A stretch of DNA of 6,054 bases from Chloroflexota bacterium (GTDB lineage Bacteria > Chloroflexota > Dehalococcoidia > GIF9 > UBA5629). Below the pieces are notes generated by a model. It was not told the origin of the DNA, did not search any database, and saw only the letters and a list, made by a program, of their open reading frames with translations. The DNA lies in the NCBI GenBank assembly GCA_026389655.1, contig JAPLHL010000051.1, positions 1 through 6,054 of the forward strand. Reading direction: 5' to 3'. Below, in pieces: positions 1-4,761 of this stretch; the first letter of the stretch is position 1, and the number at the start of each line of letters is the position of its first letter. Both the position numbers and the translations under genes were made by a program.

Positions 1-252
1 CAGGTAAAACCACAGGGCGAGCATTGGCCCTCCGCAAAAACCTATCGAAGCGAGGTTAACCAGTGCTATGGCGTTCGCCTCGTGACCGCTCATATTTACG
101 AGGCCCTAGGATAAGCTCATGATTGCCATAGAGATAATAAGCAGGGCACACAGTCGGTTTAAACGTTGCCCCGGCCTTTTTCTCAGGACATAGAACAATA
201 ACAGTATATAAGCTATTAAGCTTGCAAAATGCAATATGGAAATATAATTCAT
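1..252 (-). pseudogene. N-terminal 7TM sensor region (histidine-kinase type), partial and interrupted by an amber stop
   Basis: Read on the minus strand from the ATG at 252-250, the frame gives 48 residues, a TAG at 108-106, then 35 more open residues to the window edge. Both sides of the stop read as one protein. Residues 4-22 are a membrane helix ending YVLRKRPGQRLNR, residues 34-47 are a second helix (ALLIISMAIMSLS), and after the stop AIALVNLASIGF begins a third that ends LWFYL. This helix / RRP-x-NR loop / helix pattern is typical of the 7TM input domain at the N-terminus of many bacterial histidine kinases and PAS or GGDEF proteins. In that family an aromatic or Glu often sits where the TAG falls, and TAT or TAC to TAG is one base change. 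A GGGAG lies about 11 bases before the ATG. The output domain is outside the window, so kinase activity is only inferred. The gene is either a pseudogene, suppressed, or carries a sequencing error. The 7TM call is fairly likely; the inactivation is less certain. Confidence 0.55.
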
Positions 253-385
253 TATTTACGGTTCTCCCGGGCCGGGCCCGTTGTTTGGAGTATAAAGGCC
301 GCGGCAGCCGTGAACAATTGCTTTGTGGCCCAAAATAGTGAGCTACTGGGATAAAATAAGCAGAGACCAGGCTGGAGGATTATAT
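253..385. other. Divergent intergenic region
   Basis: This stretch separates the minus-strand sensor from the plus-strand small-ORF cassette and should hold promoters for both. It contains a 13-base GC palindrome (268-280). On the minus strand there is a TATACT (294-289) with only a poor TTGTTC 17 bases upstream. On the plus strand there is a TAAAAT (352-357) with no convincing -35 box. Neither promoter can be called with confidence. Confidence 0.4.
268..280. repeat. GC-rich 13-base palindrome in the 5' leader of the sensor gene
   Basis: CGGGCC, a single G, then GGCCCG is a perfect inverted repeat. On the minus strand it lies just upstream of the GGGAG that could serve as ribosome-binding site for the ATG at 252. 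It could be an operator-like site or an RNA hairpin affecting access to that site. The one-base centre means the RNA form would have to open its innermost pairs. There is no T-run after it, so it is not a terminator. Confidence 0.35.
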
Positions 386-412
386 ATGGTGGCGAGACTG
401 GTTGTAGTTTGA
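386..412 (+). CDS. Candidate 8-codon leader mini-ORF (MVARLVVV)
   Basis: GGAGG at 374-378 is followed after 7 bases by ATG at 386, the best Shine-Dalgarno/start pair in the left part of the window. The frame ends after eight codons at TGA 410-412. That stop overlaps the TTG at 409-411 that opens the next ORF (TTGA), and that TTG has no ribosome-binding site of its own. Two explanations fit. One is a leader peptide that hands ribosomes to the downstream ORF by stop-start coupling. The other is that the ATG is the original start of the downstream gene and a one-base indel or -1 frameshift now separates them. No regulatory peptide motif is recognisable. Confidence 0.35.
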   Translation: MVARLVVV

Positions 413-615
413 GCGACAGCAGCTTATTGATAAAAGCGAACAAGTGTACTAGTATAAGTGCCATGGTTGAGTTATTAAAATTCGCCCTGGAGAAGGAAAG
501 GTACGATGCGGCGGCTTATGCCATTGCATACGGCCTGATCAAAGTAAAGAAAGATGGTAAGAAAGCAGGACAAAAAGACAGTAAAACGGGGATTTTACGG
601 TCCCGCCCTGGTTGA
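409..615 (+). CDS. Small helical protein of unknown function, first ORF of the terminase-associated cassette
   Basis: This 68-residue ORF is not confidently recognised. The TTG at 409 is the first possible start after the upstream in-frame stop at 352-354. An ATG at 463, residue 19, is an alternative but has no Shine-Dalgarno. The part that looks protein-like starts there: MVELLKFALEKERYDAAAYAIAYGLIKVKK is an amphipathic two-helix segment. Its LxFALExxxYDxAAYxxxYGLxKV pattern recalls very short ORFs I associate with terminase-like genes in Chloroflexota, although this is from memory and unverified. The tail (GKKAGQKDSKTG) is basic and unstructured. It overlaps the next ORF by 62 bases in a different frame, and the last residues are probably imposed by that overlap. 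It may be translated through the mini-ORF at 386. The low-complexity N-terminal 18 residues may not belong to the real protein. Confidence 0.5.
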   Translation: MSDSSLLIKANKCTSISAMVELLKFALEKERYDAAAYAIAYGLIKVKKDGKKAGQKDSKTGILRSRPG

Positions 616-880
616 GACTGCCGGATTGATGCTGGAAGAAGCGGGCGGGATAGAGGGCCTGGACCAGGAAATTGCAGTATTGAGGCTGGAACTTCGCGAT
701 ATTATCAGAAAAGAACCGGATAAATATGAGTTGCACTTGAAGACAGCCAATACTATTGCCAATCTCGTAAAAATCCGTTATTCCATTTCAAAAGAGCAGA
801 AGAAATGCTTGAAAGAGGCGATAACCAAAGTATTTACAGAACTGGCAATACCGCTTGGAGTGAAGGCTTTTTTAAAATAA
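554..880 (+). CDS. Putative terminase small-subunit-like protein
   Basis: This 108-residue ORF has a basic N-terminus (MVRKQDKKTVKRGFYGPAL) followed by an all-helical region. KRGFYGPAL resembles the K-H-G-F-Y-S motif, and GIEGLDQEIAVLRLELRDII (33-51) resembles the 'GLDEEIALLR' helix, of small proteins that often precede phage-type terminase large-subunit genes. A second helix pair follows (LHLKTANTIANLVKIRYSI, 61-79). In packaging motors the small subunit binds DNA and regulates the large subunit; that role is inferred here from position and motif. Relatives I recall often carry a Cys/His segment before the GFY motif that is missing here, since an in-frame TAA at 545-547 closes the frame upstream. 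The ATG at 554 has only a weak AGAAAG before it, so translation may be coupled to the overlapping ORF. The large-subunit gene starts 160 bases downstream, past a repeat element. Confidence 0.5.
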   Translation: MVRKQDKKTVKRGFYGPALVETAGLMLEEAGGIEGLDQEIAVLRLELRDIIRKEPDKYELHLKTANTIANLVKIRYSISKEQKKCLKEAITKVFTELAIPLGVKAFLK

Positions 881-1036
881 ATTCCAAATGCTAAAAACCA
901 GATTCCAAACAAAAATAGAAAATTCTAAATATTAAAATCCAACCAAATTCCAAGTTCAAAATTCAAAGCATTCGAGTTTAGTGTATTGGGTTTGCTTGGA
1001 GCTTAGATTTTCTCATGCAATTTAGGATATTGGATT
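881..1036. repeat. Degenerate TTCCAA / TTGG intergenic repeat, left copy
   Basis: This A/T-rich, noncoding stretch starts immediately after the TAA of the small-subunit-like ORF. Exact TTCCAA occurs at 882, 903 and 948, with variants such as TTCTAA (923) and ATCCAA (937). From about 971 the polarity flips to the complementary composition: TATTGGG, CTTGGAGCTTAG (995-1006) and TTAGGATATTGGATT (1022-1036). A CCAA-rich half followed by a TTGG-rich half is a degenerate inverted structure able to form a long imperfect hairpin. Similar TTCCAA-rich spacers are familiar from environmental bacterial genomes, including Chloroflexota. The element ends 4 bases before the terminase ATG. No terminase promoter is clear within it, and AGGA at 1024-1027 is a weak, distant ribosome-binding site. 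Confidence 0.6.
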
Positions 1037-1040
1037 AATT

Positions 1041-2402
1041 ATGCTTTTACGGCCTTATCAGAGCGAAATAGCACGTGCAGTGCTGGGCAGTATAGAAAAC
1101 AACCTTGGCCTTACGTTTTCCGTAGAAATCGCCCGACAGGGCGGAAAAAACGAGCTTTCTGCGCATATCGAGGTCCTGCTGCTGACCATGTTCATGTCCG
1201 CGGGAGGAAGCGCTGTTAAGTGCTCTCCGACCTTCAAACCGCAAACCGTTATATCAATGTCTCGTCTTAAACAGAGGCTGGATGATTTTGGTTACGAAGG
1301 GATATGGATGACTGAAATGGGCTATATCGTCAGGCTGGGCGCTGCCCGACAGGTTTTTCTATCTGCCGAAGAGTCCTCATCGGTAGTGGGCCACACAGCC
1401 GATATACTTCTGGAAATAGATGAATCGCAAGATGTGAGCAAGGAGAAGTACAGCAAAGAGTTCCGGCCAATGGCTTCATCGACCAATGCTACTACTGTAC
1501 ATTACGGGACGACCTGGGACGATTCCACTTTACTGGAAGAGATCAAACAATTGAACTTGGAACTTGAGAAAGCGGACGGGTTTAAAAGGCATTTCCGCTA
1601 CGACTGGCAAGAGGTAGCAAGGCACAACCCGAATTACCTGTCTTTCGTTGAAGCCGAGCGTGCCAGGATGGGCGACGACCATCCTCTTTTCCTCAGCCAG
1701 TATGCTCTTTTGCCGATACGCACGGGCGGTGGATTTTTAAACAGGTCGCAGATCGGGCAACTGCAGGGAAATCACACCAGGTTGAGGGGCAGAGAGTCAA
1801 ACGGAAAAATATACGTGGCAGGGATCGATCTGGCAGGCGAGGCTGAGATTACAGAGGAGTTGGAGTTGACCGTACGCGGTAGGGATGCCACGGTGATCAC
1901 TATAGCAAATATTGATTTTCCACCTGATGATGCCGTTGTGAAAGAGCCGCATATAGAAATTGTTGAGCATTACTGCTGGGTAGGGAAAAAGCATCCTGAT
2001 CTTTACATGTTGATGGCGGATGTGCTGAGAAATGCCTGGGGTTGCAGCCGCATAGTGGTGGACGCGACGGGCGTCGGTGAGGGAGTGGCTTCTTTTCTTC
2101 GCAGCAGCCTTGGCAGCAGGGTCCTTCCGTTTAAGTTCTCGCAGGTATCCAAGTCAGCGCTGGGTTTCAACCTGCTGGCCGCTATCAATTCAGGCAGGCT
2201 TAAACTCTATAAAGGCGATGGTTCAGACGATTACCGGGAACTCATGTTCGAACTTGAGAGGGCCAGGAGCATCTGCCGTCCCAACCAGACCATCAACTTT
2301 TTCGTTGATCCTCTGGAGGGACATGATGACTACTTAATGAGCCTGGCCTTGTGTGTTGAGGCAGCTTCAAGGTTGAGGCCGAGGAAAGCGGTAGGTCGAT
2401 GA
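1041..2402 (+). CDS. Phage-type terminase large subunit (packaging ATPase and nuclease), stand-alone
   Basis: This 453-residue protein has the two-domain layout of phage terminase large subunits, which translocate DNA into a prohead by ATP hydrolysis and cut it. The N-terminus carries RPYQ (4-7), the usual adenine-motif region, which supports the ATG at 1041. The Walker A variant is ARQGGKNE (31-38) with K36. Walker B is ILLEIDESQD (122-131), giving D127 and catalytic E128. HYGTTWD (154-160) fits the coupling motif. The C-terminal RNase H-like nuclease shows GIDLAGE (D263), IVVDATGVGEG (D341) and GHDDYLMSLAL (D429/D430), the usual three acidic positions. The length is at the short end of the family. 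All key residues of both domains are intact and there are no internal stops, so the gene looks functional. No portal, capsid or protease gene follows; the next gene is a convergent methyltransferase. The gene is bracketed by TTCCAA-type repeats. It could be a prophage remnant, part of a gene-transfer or mobile element, or a domesticated enzyme. Confidence 0.85.
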   Translation: MLLRPYQSEIARAVLGSIENNLGLTFSVEIARQGGKNELSAHIEVLLLTMFMSAGGSAVKCSPTFKPQTVISMSRLKQRLDDFGYEGIWMTEMGYIVRLGAARQVFLSAEESSSVVGHTADILLEIDESQDVSKEKYSKEFRPMASSTNATTVHYGTTWDDSTLLEEIKQLNLELEKADGFKRHFRYDWQEVARHNPNYLSFVEAERARMGDDHPLFLSQYALLPIRTGGGFLNRSQIGQLQGNHTRLRGRESNGKIYVAGIDLAGEAEITEELELTVRGRDATVITIANIDFPPDDAVVKEPHIEIVEHYCWVGKKHPDLYMLMADVLRNAWGCSRIVVDATGVGEGVASFLRSSLGSRVLPFKFSQVSKSALGFNLLAAINSGRLKLYKGDGSDDYRELMFELERARSICRPNQTINFFVDPLEGHDDYLMSLALCVEAASRLRPRKAVGR

Positions 2403-2520
2403 CTGAAAATTCCAAGAAGCAAGCTCCAAATTCCAATTAATACCAGCATAGGAAATTCCAAAAGTATTGAATTTGAGGTTTTTAACCTGCGCAACTTCTT
2501 GAGTTTAGGGCTTAGGATTT
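2403..2520. repeat. Degenerate TTCCAA / TTAGG repeat, right copy
   Basis: The element starts directly after the terminase stop. Exact TTCCAA occurs at 2410, 2431 and 2456, with CTCCAA at 2424. The composition then flips to TATTGAATTTGAGG (2465-2478) and GAGTTTAGGGCTTAGGATTTT (2501-2521), the same CCAA-then-TTGG polarity as the copy at 881-1036. AAGCTCCAA (2421-2429) is the exact reverse complement of TTGGAGCTT (996-1004) in the left copy. The right end runs over the last codons of the convergent methyltransferase gene. No clear terminator for either convergent gene is visible apart from what this structure may provide. Confidence 0.6.
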
Positions 2521-3411
2521 TACCGTGTTGACATCCCTAGCCTGGCCGAGTTTATAATGCACGGTCCACTGCACCCTTCTCATAGCCGGTATCTTGCCGT
2601 ATAGGCGAACCCAGCCTAACTTCTTTTCATTGGTGTCGAAATGCGACCATTCATCGAGAAGCCGGATGCCAGGTGACCAGCTTTCTATTTCGTGGCCGTT
2701 CGTGAGGCCTGAAATGAATGCTGCGCCCTGTCCGAGATGGTGCCGTTTCTGCATCTTGATTTTCAGGGCGCCTTTTAACTGCCCGCTGACAACAGATTCA
2801 TTGACAACCTCACAGGCAAGCTCCGAGCCGGGAAATTCCGATTGCAGCTTGATTACGAGGTTTTTGACAGCGTTCTTCTCGAGGTACATGAATAGACCTT
2901 CCGCGAGAAACAGAAATGGTCCTGTGCCTTGCTTCTTTAGATCTTCCATCCATTTATAGTCCAGCACAGACGAAGCGATCATATGATAACGGTCTGTCTC
3001 ATTACACAGATTTTTCTTTATGGAAATGACCTCCGGTAAATCCAGGTCGTAGAACTGAGTTTTGCCATTATCGATCCGCCAAAAACGCGTATCAAGGCCG
3101 CAGCCGAGGTTGACTATCGTGCCTGTGGGCGACTGCTTGAGGAACTCGCTGGAATAGTCATCGTATTTTTGGGCCCTGAGTGCTATAAAGACGACCAGTT
3201 TTTTATCCAATTTGCCATTTCCCAACTCCCTGTACATCCGGTCTGGGGAATTTACCATCTGGTGGTTCAGTGCCGAAGTTATTTCTACGGCCTTAGGGTC
3301 GTTAATGATAGGATTTTTGGATTGGCTTTCAATTGCGTGTGTGTACAGGGTAAGCAGCATCGTCGACGAGATATCGCTTATCTGGATGTCAAATAACCCG
3401 GGCTGTTTCAT
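2512..3411 (-). CDS. LCM-family (COG3315-type) SAM-dependent O-methyltransferase
   Basis: This is a class I SAM-dependent methyltransferase of the leucine carboxyl methyltransferase-like family, a cytosolic group that contains enzymes annotated as polyketide O-methyltransferases; its substrate cannot be told from sequence. Counting from the GTG at 3414, the features are ALRAQKYDDYSSEFL (78-92), the family's R-x-x-x-x-DD entry segment; the SAM-binding motif I VNLGCGLDTRFWRID (101-115); FYDLDLPEVI (121-130), whose acidic residues should bind the SAM ribose; and FLAEGLFMYL (169-178), the family's post-motif signature. GTG (3414) and ATG (3411) are adjacent starts. GGAGG at 3422-3418 lies 3 bases from the GTG and 6 from the ATG, so I choose the ATG, giving 299 residues, typical of the family. 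The last few codons (NTVKS) lie at the edge of a repeat. A strong terminator sits just upstream, so the gene is probably not simply co-transcribed with the GTPase gene behind it. Confidence 0.85.
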   Translation of the reverse strand: MKQPGLFDIQISDISSTMLLTLYTHAIESQSKNPIINDPKAVEITSALNHQMVNSPDRMYRELGNGKLDKKLVVFIALRAQKYDDYSSEFLKQSPTGTIVNLGCGLDTRFWRIDNGKTQFYDLDLPEVISIKKNLCNETDRYHMIASSVLDYKWMEDLKKQGTGPFLFLAEGLFMYLEKNAVKNLVIKLQSEFPGSELACEVVNESVVSGQLKGALKIKMQKRHHLGQGAAFISGLTNGHEIESWSPGIRLLDEWSHFDTNEKKLGWVRLYGKIPAMRRVQWTVHYKLGQARDVNTVKS

Positions 3412-3417
3412 CACTAA

Positions 3418-3422
3418 CCTCC
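3418..3422 (-). promoter_or_regulatory. Ribosome-binding site deciding the methyltransferase start
   Basis: GGAGG on the minus strand is followed by TTA, GTG, ATG. The 6-base spacing favours the ATG at 3411 over the overlapping GTG at 3414. Only about 19 bases separate this site from the terminator stem upstream. Confidence 0.65.
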
Positions 3423-3440
3423 AAAATCAAGTTGTATAAT

Positions 3441-3472
3441 AAAAGGGAGCGGCCCCGGGCCGCTCCCTTTTT
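3441..3472 (-). terminator. Strong intrinsic terminator after the tubulin-like GTPase gene
   Basis: AAAAGGGAGCGG (3441-3452) pairs perfectly with CCGCTCCCTTTT (3460-3471) around a 7-base CCCCGGG loop whose ends can also pair. On the minus strand the GC stem is followed by TTTTATTATA, a good U-tract for transcripts from the GTPase gene, whose stop lies 20 bases upstream. On the plus strand the stem is followed by TTTTT, so it could act in both directions. The methyltransferase ribosome-binding site lies immediately beyond on the minus strand. Confidence 0.85.
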
Positions 3473-3491
3473 AGTATCCGGACGATTTGTT

Positions 3492-4673
3492 TTAGATAAG
3501 GCTGGGAAGGCCCTTGGCTGCGTCTTCCATGTCACGCAGACGGCCTGTAGTTTCCTTCAGCCGGTCCTTCTGGGTCATAGCAAATGCTGAAGCCCTGTCG
3601 TAATAGTCCCTGATCTTCTGTACGAAGGCAAGTTGTGAGAAGAGGATGGTGACGTCTACCGAGCCTCTTTCCCTGGGGAAGTCGCCGGCGCGGATAACTG
3701 CGTTCTCAGCAAGCTCACGCAGGTAGTCACCCAGGCCCTTGGCTATATCCATGCTCATTTCCTTGGAAGGAGCAGCCAATAGATAAAGGGCGCGTCCTGC
3801 GTCCTCGGGGTTGATGCCGATGGAAAGCTCGCTGACAGCAGCGTCCATGGCCTGCATGGCACGCAGTGTCTCACCACTCTTTTCGCGGAAGCCTGTTTTG
3901 GCAAGTGCCCACGGGAAGCGGAAGCCGCGCGGGATATCGGTCCTGCCTGTGCCGATAGCGGTCCAACCATCGATGGACTGCATGATGTCACCTGCATCCA
4001 TGGTCTTGGCGCCGACCGAGCTCGAGCGGGTTACCTCACCTGCGCACATCAAATCAAAGAAAGGATCAACTATCTGGCGATTAATTCGTGCCAGGTTCAT
4101 TGCCAGGCTGGCATCCTTGCGCACGTAGCGCTGGTTATCAGCCAGGAACACGCCGTCTGCGACGGAGTGTATGGATTTAAGACAGGTGGCCGTGTTGTAT
4201 ACGCTTCTCAACTCGGCGACCTCTTCATGTTCGAATGGCAGTACGCAAAGCGCATAGACCGGTTTACCGATATAGCGCTCCTTGAGCATCTGGGCGATGA
4301 TGGAGATTGCGCCTGATCCTGTGCCGCCGGCAGTTCCGGCGATGAGCATGAAAGCATGTGTCTGGTAGAAAAGCGGTGATGTCCTGACTGCATCAATGAC
4401 CTTGTCGCCGTCTTCCCTTGCCAGTTCCGCACCCATCTCGTTGACCTTGCCCACGCCATGTCCCCATGTCTTCCGGCCGCCGATCAATATGCGGTGCATA
4501 TAATCGGAGCCTATATGAGCTAATCCGGTCAGGTCAGTCTGGTCCGTGTTGACAGCAAAGGTACCCGTGATGATGGTTGTGCCACGTTCCGAGCGGGCTT
4601 TCTGCCCGAGGTGGGCAAACTCATCGGCTACACGGGAACCACACTGCCCCAGCCCGATAACCATTAATTTCAT
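3492..4673 (-). CDS. Tubulin/FtsZ-superfamily GTPase, CetZ- or tubulin-like, not canonical FtsZ
   Basis: This 393-residue protein has the loops of the tubulin/FtsZ fold, whose members bind GTP and polymerise into cytoplasmic filaments. T1 is GLGQCGSRV (7-15), close to the GQxG of tubulins. The T4 signature is GTAGGTGSGA (113-122), the tubulin-type GGTGSG with Ala for the first Gly. LPFEHEEVAELRS (145-157) corresponds to the FtsZ PFxFEGxxR strand. LADN (177-180) gives the expected T6 Asn. TMDAGD (224-229) followed by IGTG (240-243) aligns with FtsZ NVDFAD...MGTG, so both catalytic Asp (D226, D229) are kept while the Asn is Thr. The C-terminus is charged and helical (QKDRLKETTGRLRDMEDAAK) and ends without the FtsZ tail peptide that binds FtsA and SepF. 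GAGG lies 9 bases before the ATG. A promoter at 4761-4733 and a terminator at 3441-3472 make it a single-gene unit. A role in cell shape or envelope organisation is only inferred. Confidence 0.85.
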   Translation of the reverse strand: MKLMVIGLGQCGSRVADEFAHLGQKARSERGTTIITGTFAVNTDQTDLTGLAHIGSDYMHRILIGGRKTWGHGVGKVNEMGAELAREDGDKVIDAVRTSPLFYQTHAFMLIAGTAGGTGSGAISIIAQMLKERYIGKPVYALCVLPFEHEEVAELRSVYNTATCLKSIHSVADGVFLADNQRYVRKDASLAMNLARINRQIVDPFFDLMCAGEVTRSSSVGAKTMDAGDIMQSIDGWTAIGTGRTDIPRGFRFPWALAKTGFREKSGETLRAMQAMDAAVSELSIGINPEDAGRALYLLAAPSKEMSMDIAKGLGDYLRELAENAVIRAGDFPRERGSVDVTILFSQLAFVQKIRDYYDRASAFAMTQKDRLKETTGRLRDMEDAAKGLPSLI

Positions 4674-4732
4674 TCTTGTTTTACCTCGCTTTTAATATAT
4701 TTAAACGTAGTAATCCATATTGAATTTCAATC

Positions 4733-4761
4733 ATATTATAGCCAGTACCTTTTTTTGTCAA
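4733..4761 (-). promoter_or_regulatory. Sigma-70-type promoter for the tubulin-like GTPase gene
   Basis: On the minus strand a perfect TTGACA (4761-4756) is followed by an A-run and, 17 bases on, TAATAT (4738-4733). An exact TATAAT overlaps it at 4740-4735 with a 15-base spacer. Transcription would start near 4726 and leave a leader of about 50 bases with an AAGCGAGG ribosome-binding region. The -35 box contains the TGA stop of the upstream surface-protein gene (4760-4758). Confidence 0.7.

Noticed and set aside
224..229. First reading of the GTPase T7 loop as IVDPFFD (residues 201-207), implying a broken catalytic loop
   Set aside because: That segment fits helix H7. TMDAGD (residues 224-229) followed by IGTG aligns better with FtsZ NVDFAD...MGTG, so the catalytic Asp residues are present. 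Positions here are protein residues.
252..464. Minus-strand 70-residue ORF whose TAA overlaps the ATG of the sensor gene (TAATG)
   Set aside because: It runs antisense over the ribosome-binding site and start of the small plus-strand ORF, has low-complexity composition (runs of L, S, A) and shows no recognisable pattern. The overlap could suggest coupling, but there is no other support.
881..1036. CRISPR array suggested by recurring TTCCAA
   Set aside because: The repeat unit is only about 6 bases, irregularly spaced and degenerate, with a reversed-polarity second half and no constant-length spacers.
2594..2959. Plus-strand 121-residue ORF opposite the methyltransferase
   Set aside because: It is an antisense shadow of a well-supported methyltransferase, rich in Arg, Ser, Pro and Cys with no domain pattern.
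3435..3440. TATAAT on the plus strand as a promoter
   Set aside because: There is no -35 element at suitable distance and no plus-strand gene downstream; the sequence belongs to the U-tract side of the minus-strand terminator.
3811..4128. Plus-strand 105-residue ORF opposite the GTPase
   Set aside because: It is an antisense shadow; the opposite strand carries clear tubulin-family motifs throughout this interval.
4208..4459. Second minus-strand ORF inside the GTPase gene
   Set aside because: It is an alternative frame of the same strand that spans the T4 motif region; the main frame has the conserved GTG-binding loops.
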